Shown: positions 1 through 12,945, counted from the first letter of the stretch. The stretch: 64,000 nucleotides of DNA from Apostichopus japonicus (GCF_037975245.1 NC_092562.1:6797501-6861500), one strand, 5' to 3'. Notes: generated by a model not told the origin, from the letters alone. Made by a program: numbers and translations.

Positions 1-1918
1 CCGTGACAAAATTTTACTTCGTAAAAATAAACAATAAGTGATTTCACTCAATTTAAAATATTATATAGATATATATATATATATATTGTATAGTGTACGC
101 ATCCAAATTCTTTTTAATTCCTCTTGCATAATATTTTTTGTTTTCCTTTATTCGTTAATTCACTGGAAAATATATAGCGTATACCTTTTTCATACCAATT
201 ATAATTAAACGATATAGTCCTTCATGATAGTATTTAGCGACTGTAATCCAATTTGTATGCCGATTACTTAGCCAAATTATAACTTAAAATTAATATATAT
301 TTACAACTGTGAATAAATGTGATAGACGGGGACGTTTTGACTTACAGGGACGTTTTGACCAAAAGCGGGGACGTTTTGGTACGGGGACGTTTTGGTAAAG
401 GGATGTTTTGACTGGTAAGCGAAAGTATGGTGGTATGTACATATGGCAGAACGGCACTGGAACCAGGGAAGTTCCCCAGGGGACAGGTAGATGTGGTGCA
501 CTGTAGTGCCCCAGGAGGGATTGTTTTAATCATGCACACATACAGTAGGTGTGTAGGTGTAACAAATTACCAATGACCAAGAGCTCAGCTGTTTAGTCTT
601 GTGATGGGGCCTGGGCCTCAAACAAGACTGTAAACCCTTCAACTTTATGTTAACTGATGATCTTGCTTTGCCATCTTACTTTTAACCTTCAACTCCATGA
701 TTCTCAAATACTGTACTGTAGGGCTAGTAATACTATTAGTACCTACTGTATACAGGCTGGTTATTAAAGTTTTTGGTCAAAACATTGTCGTTCGTTTGTA
801 AAATTTTACTGTATTACTCTGGTCAATGCCCAGGAATGAAAGTGCCTTGGTATACAAATTGATGCTTCTGTCGGTCACCAAAAAATATTGCAACTTCAGT
901 GTCTATCAGTGCATGTATATATGTTAGGCCTAGGCCTACATACTACGTTTATGTGAAGATAGAGTACACCAACATATTTACACTTCAAGCTCAACCCAAT
1001 AAACTTATATCTAAGTACTTTAAAAGACAAGTAACTATTTAGACCAAGTGATGTCATTGATCAATGAACACTTGCTAGAAAAATAGCTGATCTGAGATTG
1101 GTTTTATTGGATGACTTTGTTGATATGGAGATTTTTCATCTAGATACTTAACACCACTGGTTGCATGTTTTTCAAATGAGAAGCCCACTTATGAGTGACA
1201 CGTACAGCACAGCAAGTGGATATGGAAAATTGACCTCTTTACATTTCACTAAATTCTGTCTTAAAATGAGAGCTCTGTGATTTTTTTTGTATCTCCCTTA
1301 AGTTTGGATTGCAATATCAGGAAGTTTTATCAGCTTTATGTATTTCATTTCATGTTACAACAAATGCATTTCCTTCGCATCTCCTAGAGATTGTGATTAT
1401 AAAATGAGATTTCTACTAAGTATATACTCAGAACTCTGCAAAACCTTTATGGTTGTTGTACTGAAAGAGCTGTAGTTCATAAATTGTGAAAGACTTAACA
1501 AACCTGAGTTCTTTGTCTGCAATGTATGATTTTGTACATGTGTAAAAATTGTTTGCAGAAGAATGTGTATGAGAAAAAACCATGCTGGCAAATAGGTGTC
1601 TCAGTGTTCTTGCACATAATACTATTTCTACACAATCTGAAACTCACCAGTTTAATTTTCATAGCAAAACTGCCATATTTATGATCAATTGTACTAAAGC
1701 TGTACAAGCTCTGCAACTGTTCTCCAATTTTAATTTACAATGCACGGCAGTGATAAACCGATAGATTTTAGTATGTACAGAAGTGTACTGGCACTGTACT
1801 TTTTCTGAACAGTTGATAATGATTAGCCCTTGCCAAACATTGTAAGTTCCTAACCCTACAGTGTGAAGGTTCATATGTATATTTAAGACTTCTGCACTCC
1901 TCTTTGTTTGTATTTCAG
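1..1918. other. Region upstream of CDC20 coding exon 1
   Basis: No coding region is supported here. The stretch is AT-rich and holds a short (AT)n run near 66-87 and a small G-rich direct-repeat cluster (328-412, listed separately). The first coding exon of CDC20 begins after a clear splice acceptor at 1917-1918, so at least one non-coding exon and the promoter should lie in or beyond this region. I could not place the transcription start or the donor of that upstream exon. Confidence 0.6.
328..412 (+). repeat. Five-copy GGACGTTTTG direct-repeat cluster
   Basis: The decamer GGACGTTTTG, or a one-base variant (GGATGTTTTG), occurs five times in about 85 bp with short, variable spacers. It is too short and irregular for a minisatellite. 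It could be a remnant of a mobile-element end or a cluster of binding sites. It lies about 1.5 kb upstream of the CDC20 start codon, but no link to that gene is shown. Confidence 0.5.
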
Positions 1919-1969
1919 CATTCTGTGCTGGAAAACATTAGCCAGTGTCTTACTAGATCACCTCACACA

Positions 1970-4900
1970 ATGTCACATCTTGGTGAGGATATCAATCACC
2001 TTCTCTGCTTGGATGGTAGCACTGGTGGCCCAGCAATGAGATGGCAGCGTAAAACCAGAGAACTCAACAGTTGTAATACCTCCCTTAATATGAGTGTGAA
2101 CAGAAGCCTCAATAGAAGTCACAATGCCAGTACATTGGGATCTCCAATGAGAGCACTGAACCAATCACTTGGAGGCAGCAGCAAAACACCCGGGAAAAAG
2201 ACGCCTGGCAAAAGTAAGGATTCAAGCACTTCTGTTACTTTTTCTGGCAATAAACTATATTTTTGTCAATATCCCTGACACATTGATAAGATATTCTAAG
2301 ATGTTTCAGAAGGACAATGGCTGCTGTAAGTATGATGAGTTTTGAACTATCTAAGTACTGTGGTATTTACACAATAAAAATAATCCACTATTAAATTAAA
2401 AGTCTTCAATGTGTGTGAACGGTTGCCCAAGTAAGTGCACAGCTGATGTCCTGTCATATATTGCATATTAAGTTAATCAACGAAGGAACTCAAAAGCGAA
2501 CAAAGTGTATTTCAGTAGCTCAAAGACATGTCAAAAGTTCATTTCAGATTTACCAGGCAATTGCCACAATCGAATGTGCATTGAGGTTTTCATAATAAAA
2601 ATTGTCCAAAATATGCTAATCTCTTCATTTTTGCAAATTACTGTATCTATTTTTCATGCATTTTGTTCCAAAGCCATTAGTTGTGCCTGTACTGTCGGAC
2701 AGTTATATATTACTCTGACACAAAACTGGTTACAATACTTAAGTACAGTATACTTTGTGTCGAACCATGTATTTAAAGTCTTCATGTATACTCGGCAGAG
2801 ATCTTGACTGTGACTTTCAAATTTACTTTGACAGAATCAAAGACTCCCACAAGAACACCTGGTGGTGACAGATTTATTCCAAACCGGAATGCAACTGACT
2901 TTGAAGTGGGTAACTACAAACTGGTCAGTGATGTCAACCACGAGGACGAACAACTGATGAGTCCTTCCAAGTTAGAGTACAGACGAGTCATGAATGAAAA
3001 CCTCAACGGGAAAGCTATGGATTCAAAAATTCTAAGATTTAAACAAGCTGTGCCATCTGCTCCTGAAGGTAATATCACTTGAATTTTAAATGTCAATACC
3101 ACAGTCAAGTAACAATTGCTGTGAACTCAAATATAGTAAATATGCAGTTGTGGTTAAGCATTAACAAAATCACATTGATTGAACAATGCTGGACTGAAGT
3201 AGAAAATAAACATTTCAATCAGATTGATAGAATTAAGATAGCTTTTGTAAACAAAGATGTGATTGAACATGGTAGGTAGCATTTTGTCCAATTTGGTTGT
3301 GTATATATGGTTCATCATGTGAAAGGCAGTCACATCATTTCATAATTAACCCTTTTAACTTGTATAAGTCTGTAATGATATTATAAAACAAACAGGCAGT
3401 GAAGAATATAAGTAATATGATACTTGACATAATTTTAATCTCTGTATTGCTTGTAAAGTGTCATATTAATAATAATATTGAGAACTTATGAACCGCAAAA
3501 ATATCCATAGTTAACGGTGCTCAAGACGCATAACAATATTACCATGGTCAACGATAACCTGTCAAACATAGAGGCAATCCCTCCACATGGTATCAGCTAA
3601 ACAGCACCATTATTTATGTCAAAGGTCCCCATTGTTTATACACCTGGGTGAAGAGGGGCAATGGAGATAAAGTTCCTTGCCCAAGGACACAACGTACTGA
3701 TCTGGCCAGGACTCGAACCTTCAAGCCTTAGATCACAAGTCCACTGCCTTAACCACTTGACCACAACGCTCTCATATTTTATGTGTCTGTATCAAATAGT
3801 CCTTTACTCCTTTTGTCAAAGTCCAAAAGCGGTAGGTGCCATGATGTTTTGGTCCTAACGGGATCCTAGTTGGTTAGAAATATGAAGATGTGTGTAATCA
3901 CTTGAAATTTTAGAATTGTGTAGTTTTTGATCAACAGTGTCATTTCTCAAAAGGCTGCTTTACCGTCTGTAATATGTAACGTTTTGTTTTCAAGAGAAGA
4001 AACAAAGCTGACTATATGTGTATATGTGTAATGACCTCTTAACATTATCATTTGGCAGGATTTCAAAACAACTTGAAGGTGCTGTATTCTCAAACAAAGA
4101 CTCCAAGCTCTGCTCATAAAACCACTCGTCACATCCCTCAAATACCAGAGAGAATTCTAGATGCCCCCGAGATCATGGACGACTATTGTAAGTATATAAT
4201 ACAAAAATAAACTTCGGTTTCTTATCTCAAAAATGCACAGAATGCATTTTTATGCCAGAAAGATCAACCAAAATACCTTTGCCATCATGGATTTGTCAAA
4301 AGATGGTAGTGGACCTTGGATTTAATGAACGTCATGTTTTGTATTGAAACTAGTCCAAGGTACAGCATGATGGCTGTGGTCTTGAAGCTGAACAATGCTC
4401 GCTACCCAGTTTTGGGGGTCGATTCCCACTTTCCAATCACTTTCCTTTCTCCTTTTGTGTGCATTATTCATAATATCTGCAGTAAAAAGGCAGCATCGGT
4501 AATATGTCTCAAATTGCCTCAGAGGTCTTTCCTTGAAATAACTGTAGTATATACACCATAAACTTGAAGTTTTAGTGCCCCAAGAAAACATTTTTGTAAA
4601 ACAGTTAAAACATAGTGGATTGCCTTGACTGAATGTTCTTGTTTGATGTGTCCATTGCTGTGTCAGTCTTTTCTTTTTAGTATAGTTCTTAAATTTCTGT
4701 TCAGCACTGATTCCTGCTTAAATGTTTAATTATAACATTGCTTTATCAGAGAATTGATTGTGTTTCTAGAGCAAGAGAACCATCGTGATTATTATAGTCA
4801 AATCTGTTCCACAACCAAAGAAGTTACGTCCTCTTTTTTTCTGCAACTGTCTGTTTAATTTTCTTTTTTAAAGATCTTAATCTCATCGATTGGAGCTGTA

Positions 4901-7900
4901 GCAATTACCTAGCAGTAGCCTTAGCCAACAATGTTTATCTATGGAATGCAACTAGCGGTGATATCCAACAACTGCTCCAGCTAGAGAACCCAGACGATTA
5001 CATCTCATGTGTCTCATGGATACCAGAAGGAAACTTCCTTGCTGTCGGCACTAGTTCAGGAACAGTCCAGGTAGATCATCATTTCTATATTACTTGACAC
5101 TTACAACTGTCACTTACAACGATAGCAGGCAGCAGTTACTTGACACTTACAACTGTCCCTTGCAATGATAGCAAGCAGCAGGGATTTAGGATAACCTGTG
5201 AATACAGATTGAATTACTTCTATTTGAAGAGTCTGAAGAGTATTGGTAAACTTTGTACTTCAGGACATGATTGTTATGAATAATTACATTTGCTGTTTCT
5301 AATGTGTTCCTTTATCAACTTGCTATACAGTCCCCTCACACTGCAGAGATAGTTTGGTACTCAATGACTCAGAAGCTTTGTTGTAACAAGTATAGCCAGT
5401 CAGTGTTTGAGATGCTAGTTACATGTGAAGTCATGTACACATTTAATGGTGTGTCTTGTACAAATGTCATGTCAAGGCATGTTAGACATCTTTGTTGAGA
5501 CAAGCACAAAGTTTATTTGCAGAAATTTAAGTTCATAAGTGATTCTATGAAAAGATTTTTGTTCCCCAAAATATGGCACCTCGCAAATAGTAATGGATAT
5601 TCTGTGCATTCTTGTTACCATTTCAAAGGATTGTATTGTATTGTGTGTTTATGCTTTGCAGAGCAGTTACAGAATCATAAGTTAATGAGATTAATAAGTT
5701 AATAAGGTTCTTTATGGGAACATTTTACCAAATTACATAGCAAGTTGCTATGCTCAGTACACTGTGTCAGATAAATTATTTATTTCTGGTTTATGCAGTA
5801 TACACCAGATTTTGAGCACTGAATTATGTGTTAAATTATTCTTATGAAGAGGAGGTTTTTAGCAATGTAGACAAAGAATTCAACATGTAGTTTAATATTT
5901 TATCCATTTCTGTGTTTTGCAGCACCTAATTGCCATCATTATGTGTTGCCCCTAAATTTATACTTTTTTATATATTTTTATTTTCTCTCTTTCTCTCCTC
6001 AGTTGTGGGATGTGGACCAATCTAAGAGATTGAGGACGATGACAGGTCATGCTGCTAGAGTAGGGTCACTATCTTGGAATTCCTACATACTCAGCAGGTA
6101 ACATAGCACCACTCTCTGTCACATGAATTCCTTCATACCTAGCAGGTAACATAGCACCACTCTCTGTCAAATGAATTCCTACATACTCAGCAGGTAACAT
6201 AGCACCACTCTCTGTCACATGAATTCCTACATACTCAGCAGGTAACATAGCACCACTCTCTGTCACATGAATTCCTTCATACTCAGCAGGTAACATAGCA
6301 CCACTCTCTGTAACATGAATTCCTACATACTCAGCAGTTAACAAGGCACCACTCTCTGTCACATGAATTCCTACATACTTAGCAGGTAACATAGCACCAC
6401 TCTCTGTCACACAAATTCCTACATACTCAGCAGGTAACATAGCACCACTCTCTGTCACATGAATTCCTACATACTTAGCAGGTAACATAGCACCACTCTC
6501 TGTCACATGAATTCCTACATACTCAGCAGGTAACATAGCACCACTCTCTGTCACATGAATTCCTACATACTCAGCAGGTAACATAGCACCACTCTCTGTC
6601 ACATGAATTCCTACATACTCAGCAGGTAACATAGCACCACTCTCTGTAACATGAATTCCTACATACTCAGCAGTTAACAAGGCACCACTCTCTGTCACAT
6701 GAATTCCTACATACTCAGCAGGTAACATAGCACCACTCTCTGTCACACGAATTCCTACATACTCAGCAGGTAACATAGCACTACTCTCTGTCACATGAAT
6801 TCCTACATACTCAGCAGGTAACATAGCACCACTCTCTGTCACACGAATTCCTACATACTCAGCAGGTAACATAGCACCACTCTCTGTCACATGAATTCCT
6901 ACATACTCAACAGGTAACATAGCACCACTCTCTGTCACATGAATTCCTTCATACCTAGCAGGTAACATAGCACCACTCTCTGTAACATGAATTCCTACAT
7001 ACTCAGCAGGTAACATAGCACCGCTCTCTGTAACATGAATTCCTACATACTCAGCAGGTAACATATCACCCCTTTCTGTCACATGAATTCCTACATACTC
7101 AGCATGTAACATATCACCCCTTTCTGTCACATGAATTCCTACATACTCAGCAGGTAACATATCACCGCTCTATGTCACATGAATTCCTGTATACTCAGCA
7201 GGTAACATATCACCCCTTTCTGTCACATGAATTCCTACATACTCAGCAGGTAACATATCACCCCTTTCTGTCACATGAATTCCTACATACTCAGCAGGTA
7301 ACATTGCACCGCTCTCTCTCTGTAACATGAATTCCTACATACTCAGCAGGTAACATATCACCACTCTCTGTCACATGAATTCCTACATACTCAGCAGGTA
7401 ACATATCACCTGTTTCTGTCACATGAATTCCTGTATACTCAGCAGGTAACATTGCACCGCTCTCTGTAACATGAATTCCTACATACTCAGCAGGTAACAT
7501 ATCACCACTCTCTGTCACATGAATTCCTACATACCCAGCAGGTAACATATCACCGCTTTCTGTCACATGAATTCCTACATACTACATACATGTTTTGTGT
7601 TTATGCTCATTTGATAGTGGGTCTCGGACAGGAAACATTCACCACCATGACGTCAGGGCCGCTGAGCATCATGTAGCAACCTTGTCAGGTCATACCCAAG
7701 AGGTTTGTGGGCTGAGGTGGTCTCCAGATGGGAAGGTACTTGCCAGTGGGGCTAATGACAACTTACTCAACATCTGGCCCGCGGCTATTGCCACAAGCAA
7801 CTCACCTCAGTATTCATTCACACAGCACCAAGCTGCAGTCAAGGTACAGTAACAAAGTCATTAGTAGTTAACTTATCAGCCTCAACTCCAGGTACCTTCA

Positions 7901-8037
7901 ACAAATACTATATTGTTCCTTCACATTCGTATTAATTCCAGGTCTGTTACACAACACTTACTGTTTTACAGTATTGGCTCTAGTTAATATCTACAATCTG
8001 TTGATTTGTTACACTGTTAATATTGACATCTGTCTTT

Positions 8038-8132
<95 letters not shown>

Positions 8133-8139
8133 CAGATGT

Positions 8140-8187
<48 letters not shown>

Positions 8188-8261
8188 ATATATATATATA
8201 TTATTATATATATATATATATTATTATATATATTATATATATATATAAAAGACAGATGTCA

Positions 8262-8303
<42 letters not shown>

Positions 8304-11300
8304 ATATATATATGTAATTGAAATCGTAATGAGTTGGAAATTCAAGAACACTAAAATAACTTCCAGCCTCCTCCGGGATTCGAATCCGGGCCTCCCGCTT
8401 TATATGCGGACACCCTAACCACTAGGCTATGTCCGCTGATTGTATGTCCAGAGGTTCGAAACCGATAAGGAAGGTCGTAATTCCACTGTAGGCGTTTGTC
8501 GCCTGTATCGAAAATACTAGTTCTGTTTTGGTGACATATTTTGCCTTACTCTAGAGATCAAACATGGTTCAACCAACTCGAAATCATATATATATATATA
8601 TATTTATGTATATAAATATGTATCTATATATATATATATTATATATGTGTAGTTACAATTATTTGGTTGCACCTAAATCAATAGTTATTAACCATTTACT
8701 CCAGCATAGAAGATATTGTGTCTGATTGTTAATGTACTCATGTGTATCAATTACAATGCTAATGCAATTTTGCTGGACCAGGCTCAGTGGGTGCATCGGA
8801 TTTCAAAAGTGGGTGAGCCAAATTCTAAATTACCCATGACTGATTTAAGTAGGGGCATGAATGTAAGAGCCAGAGATGAATAAAGGAATTCATAAAGGAG
8901 GGGATGTACCCCTACATCATTGAAGCTGTATGCCACAAATTTTTGTTTAAAAGGTTCAGACATCAATGGTGCAATCTGAGGCATATGTAGACCATAAATT
9001 GGGCCTATTATTAGGTCTAAGAAATTGAAAAGTTTGTGCTATACCATCCCCCTCCCCCCTTGCACAAACTGGCTATCGTAAGATTCTTGGTACCACCAGG
9101 TTGTTACAAATTTGCAGTCTAAATTTGCCTCAGGATGTACCATTTGACCCCGACACTTTGCATTTTATATTTAACATTCGTTCATTGTGCATCATTCGTC
9201 AGTTGTTTGCTGTGAAGGAGTTAGTTGTATGACTGTGGGTCTTGACGATTACCAAAAGCTAGCTCACAGACTGTTTCAGTTACATTTGCATCTTTCTCAG
9301 TCAAAGAGTCTACATAAAGCTTTAGCTTAAGCAATTATGATCTTTTTTTGGAATCAAGATTATTAGGAGTTGTCAAATATTCTTGAAAATTGACAAAAAC
9401 AAACAATTGATATTACTTGGAAGCCTGAATGAGATGACAGACTATGGGGGATTATTAACTTGTGAAACCTTTATTATCAACCAGTTTCACAGAGAATCGC
9501 TTATAATGAAAATGGTCTAATTCACTTTGTTTTATTGTTCTCGTAGGCACTGGCATGGTGCCCTTGGCAGCCAAGCCTTCTCGCCAGCGGTGGAGGAACA
9601 GCGGATAGACACATTCGATTCTGGAATGTTAACAACGGGACATGCATAAACAGTGTTGATACAAAATCACAGGTGAGTTAAGCTTGTTTCAACTATTTAA
9701 ATGTACACTAGGGACGAATCTGGTGAAGTGCTGTGTGTTTCTTCATTTCAGGTTGTAAAAGCAGGTGCAAAGTCTGTTCTTTCTTTCTTTGTTTTCTATT
9801 TTCTTTCTCTTTTTTGAAAATAGTTTCTCATTAGGGATATATTATCATTGAAACGCATGTGAGGTTAACTGTAGGAGCTAGCTAGTGACCCAAATGTAAA
9901 CTTTGATTTCTATACAAGTGCAATTGGTAACTACATTACCAGTTAGTGACAAAAGCAACTTGCGTTATGATTGTTATCAGTATAACAACAATGAAAGCAA
10001 GCACTTAGCTTGGGGAGGGGGGGGGAGGTGATGGCAGTGGTTACCCTTCCCAAAATGACAGAAAAAAAGAGAGAGAGAAAAAGGGGTGAAGAGAAAGGGG
10101 GACCATGAGCAGGGAGAATTTTGAGAACAACAGAGGGATCTCACACAAAGTTTCAGAAGTGTGAAGATTGAAATATCTCATTCCCATTAATGACTACAAC
10201 TAGGTCTCATAGCTATAGTGGTATATCTAAGCCTTTTTTCCTACACATTTGAAAAGTTATCTACGCCGACAGCCTATATAGAGTCACCCCATCGAAAAGG
10301 AATGCAAACCAACAAAATGTAGGCTACCTATGTATAGGAGCAGAAATAAAAAAAAAATGTTTGTGGCCTTTATTCACTCTAGTCTATTTGGCAGGTAAAT
10401 CCTGTAAATTTGACCGGGTGTGTTACAGAAATACTGGGAACCCTGCTGCAGTCTATAAACAAGTACAACAACACACCATAACACCATCATGTTGTTTGTT
10501 TTGCATTACTCGCTACTGCCACAGTGCCACTGATTGTACTAGGCCACTATTTAACAAGGTTCTACTTTGAGAGAGTTATTAACTACTTGAATAATATCTA
10601 CCCAACCTATCAATATTGGGCTTATCATATCCAGTATTTTGAACATTTTAATATAATTTTACAAATCTTGTCCGATTGGATAAAAACTGAAAGCTCTGAA
10701 GTCTATTAAGTCCACCATAACATATTGCTTACAAAAGAGCAAAGCATTCTCATGGACAGGTGAATCAATTGATTCTGCACCCCCCCCCCCCCCTTGATGT
10801 CAATCTTGTAGGGGTTGGCTTTGTGCTGATCGTAGATTCATAAAAATGACAGACTGTTGAGATTTCACTTTGACAGTAATGTTACAGGCTCACATTGTAG
10901 ATTGTTTTCAGGATTATTTATGTGGCTGCTTGAAGCGGCAACAAAAATAGTTAAGACTGATCATTTGGGCATATTTCTATAAAGGAGGGGTGTGTCCCTA
11001 GGGTCATTGACTTACCATATATTGGGGCAAGGGAAAAGATGAATAAAAACTATGCTAATAATTACTTTTGAAGTTTTTGTGAGGTTGGTAAGGGAAGGGG
11101 GAGTGCAAGCCAACCTCAACCCCTCTGGAAATACACCTGCTTGCTCCAAAGGAAAAGTCAAATGAAAGAAAAAGTTATACAAATCTGAAGGTAATCTTAT
11201 GTTACAACATGGAGAGAGGTTATTATGCAATGCCTGATACAGTTGAGTATTATTCATTCATTGAATATTGTTCTTGTAAATTTAACAGTCATTATTGCCA

Positions 11301-12315
11301 TTATTTACAGGTCTGTTCGTTGCTTTGGAGCAAAGAGTACAAGGAGCTGGTCTCTGGTCACGGCTATGCCCAAAACCAAATTGTGATCTGGAAGTACCCC
11401 ATGATGCAACGGGTGACAGAATTATTAGGTACAGTTGATCATCCTATTGTAATCTTGCCTGCAATAATAGCCTGTAACAATGTAACAAAATGGATTTATA
11501 TTAGTCTTCATAAATTTAAACATATAAAGCAAATGATTAACAGAAAGCTAACTAAGGGGGTGTTATTCAGAGTTTGCACTGGACTGAAAACAGTGATTTC
11601 ATGAATACAAGTCCCACGCTTGATCAACTGAGCTGTCCAGCCTTAAAGGGTGTGAAGACTCGGGCACAATGAAACGTCTCATGCCGGTAATCTGACCTAG
11701 TTTCGAATAAGGTGTAACAGAAGTGTTAGACACCACCATCTATCCCAGAAAATACACACACAGCTTGCTACCGTCGGTAATGAGACACTAGTGTACAGTC
11801 AATACATAGAGCTACAGTCAATACCCACAACACAGTGTACATAGCAGCGATGGACATCTCAGGTCAAGATAAAAGATAACAAGGTATCACGTTTCATTAC
11901 TGTCTGCATTATGTAGCGACAAGAAGAAAACTTCACTTGCAAGCAACAGAAAGTTAACTTTTCAGAGCGCGGCACGCGGTTTGGGGCGAGTCTTCAATGC
12001 CTTTAAGTTGGTGGCAATTACTATTACCTATATGTCTTCATTAGAAGCCATTGCTATTCCTTGAATTATTTGTTTGAATTACATTAATTCTAAAAAAATA
12101 AAAATGTATATGTAATTTTTGGATTGTCTCGTTTCCTAGGCCACACAGCAAGAATTCTACACATGTGCATGAGTCCAGATGGCTCAACCATCATTTCAGC
12201 AGCAGCAGATGAAACTCTTAGATTATGGAAGTGCTTTGCAACCGACCCTCATCAGAAGAAAAAGATAACAAAACCAAAGATGGGAAGCTTGACAAGAGTT
12301 CAAAGCATTCGTTGA
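1970..12315 (+). CDS. CDC20: CDC20, cell division cycle protein 20 homolog (APC/C activator), nine coding exons
   Basis: Coding exons, all with AG/GT borders: 1970-2213, 2835-3068, 4059-4187, 4874-5070, 6003-6097, 7618-7843, 9547-9672, 11311-11428, 12140-12315. They join in frame to 1545 nt (514 aa plus stop; human CDC20 has 499 aa). Cdc20 recruits substrates to the anaphase-promoting complex and is the target of the Mad2/BubR1 spindle checkpoint. Visible motifs are the C-box DRFIPNR (residues 93-99), the Mad2-interaction motif KILRF (146-150), a seven-blade WD40 propeller from about residue 200 to 500 ([41 protein letters not shown]) and the C-terminal Ile-Arg that docks on the APC/C. The start at 1970 has A at -3 and gives the usual Cdc20 N-terminus with the MRWQRK segment; the frame stays open upstream to the acceptor at 1918, so a longer N-terminus cannot be excluded. 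No KEN box is present, and TRH (182-184) stands where mammals have the CRY box. The short C-terminal Lys-rich stretch before SIR is normal for the family. Confidence 0.96.
3580..3772 (-). mobile_element. tRNA-derived SINE in CDC20 intron 2
   Basis: On the minus strand a tRNA-like head begins near 3772. Its pol III A box TGGTCAAGTGG lies at 3763-3753 and its B box GGTTCGAGTCC at 3719-3709. The body follows (rc of 3580-3690), including a TTGGGCAAGGAACTTTATCT stretch that resembles central domains shared by SINEs of many marine animals. No cloverleaf acceptor pairing is apparent, so this is a SINE rather than a tRNA gene. The 3' boundary is approximate and may extend to about 3540. Confidence 0.7.
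5091..5180 (+). repeat. Two-copy direct repeat at the start of CDC20 intron 4
   Basis: A unit of about 47 bp containing TTACTTGACACTTACAACTG is present twice in tandem with a few substitutions, starting about 20 bp after the exon 4 donor at 5071. The rest of this intron to 6002 is AT-rich with no feature I can support. Confidence 0.7.
6077..7585 (+). repeat. 48-bp minisatellite in CDC20 intron 5 carrying duplicated exon/intron junctions
   Basis: About 31 tandem units of 48 bp fill nearly all of the intron between exons 5 and 6. The repeat starts inside exon 5: the last 21 exon bases (6077-6097, ending CTCAGCAG) and the donor GTAACATAG recur in each unit, so each copy contains CAG|GTAACA. Units differ by point changes (e.g. 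GCACCACTC versus TCACCCCTT classes, the second enriched near 7050-7280). Because 48 is a multiple of three and one antisense frame lacks stops, a spurious minus-strand 363-codon reading frame of a 16-residue repeat (about [16 protein letters not shown]) runs through it. In the sense frame continuing from exon 5, a stop (TAA) appears immediately after the junction. Confidence 0.97.
8022..8318. repeat. (AT)n tract flanked by inverted copies of unique sequence
   Basis: A 19-bp unique segment (8022-8040, ATTGACATCTGTCTTTTAT) leads into a long (AT)n run and then reappears inverted at 8125-8143 and again, in that inverted orientation, at 8245-8263 with further AT repeats between and after. The whole forms a palindromic AT-rich structure in CDC20 intron 6. 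The reading frames of alternating Ile/Tyr through it are microsatellite artefacts. Confidence 0.9.
8330..8437 (-). mobile_element. tRNA-derived SINE with (AT)n tail in CDC20 intron 6
   Basis: Read on the minus strand, GCGGACATAGCCTAGTGG opens a tRNA-like head with A box TAGCCTAGTGG (8429-8419) and B box GGATTCGAATCC (8387-8376). A T-arm with four of five pairs can be drawn, but the acceptor strand (AGGAGGC) does not pair with GCGGACA, so it is not a functional tRNA gene. The tail runs into the AT microsatellite ending near 8318, as expected for a SINE with a simple-repeat tail. Confidence 0.65.
8440..9546. other. Remainder of CDC20 intron 6
   Basis: Non-coding AT-rich sequence with a short interrupted AT microsatellite at about 8586-8645. 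I find nothing else here before the acceptor at 9545-9546. The 66-codon minus-strand reading frame near 8784-8984 has no recognisable content. Confidence 0.6.
9673..11310. other. CDC20 intron 7
   Basis: Intron between the exon 7 donor (9673) and the exon 8 acceptor (AG at 11309-11310). It contains poly-G near 10014-10026, poly-C near 10781-10793 and a GA-rich stretch near 10060-10110. No second gene, RNA gene or complete mobile element was recognised. Confidence 0.6.
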
Positions 12316-12945
12316 GTTTGGTTTGTTCACTGTTCACTGCTGTGTAAAAGCAGCATAAGCTGTATGGACTTACCAAGGTGTGAGCAGCTGTTTATACGCT
12401 GAGAAGATTATCCAAAGGAACACGGCTTCATACATTGGGACCTTTCAATAGCACTGATACCTCTTGAACTTATAAGCTGGTCTGTAATGTTCATACTTGC
12501 TCTGTAGAGAAGAAAACTAAAATTATATGCAGCAAAAGGGCCTAAAAATATTAATCAATGTTTATAGAAGTCATGTGTCTCCAGGCTTGATAGTTAATAC
12601 TTCTGTTAAGTGTTGACATTTTTGCTTCTGTCAGGGACCTAGTTTTTAAATCTAGTTTCAAGTGTTTTAAAGACTAAATACTAACATAACATTCAATCAC
12701 AGATGCTACTGATGTAAATATAAATAGAAAGGCAGTTCACAACCTTGACTGAACAGCGAATAAATTGGGCGTCGGGACAAAAGGATATGAAAATCATAAT
12801 CAGTGATGAGATAATGATTTATATTTCAAAGGTGTTGTTGAATTCTCTAAGTGGAAACTTAGTCGTGATGATGACTCATAGAATGGTGTGGAAGGGATGA
12901 ATCATGTCAAAACAAGAATAATACAGATTAATTCTGTTGTAAAGA

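Noticed and set aside
6069-7160. 363-codon minus-strand open frame encoding a 16-residue repeat
   Set aside because: It is the antisense of the 48-bp minisatellite. The unit length is a multiple of three, so one stop-free unit opens the whole array. No splice sites, start context or domain support it.
6098-7590. CRISPR array
   Set aside because: Regular 48-bp repeats without unique spacers, in a eukaryotic intron. The other arrays (22, 36 and 55 bp) also have no spacers.
8364-8437. tRNA gene on the minus strand
   Set aside because: A and B boxes are present but the acceptor stem does not pair, and an AT-rich tail follows; a SINE head fits better.
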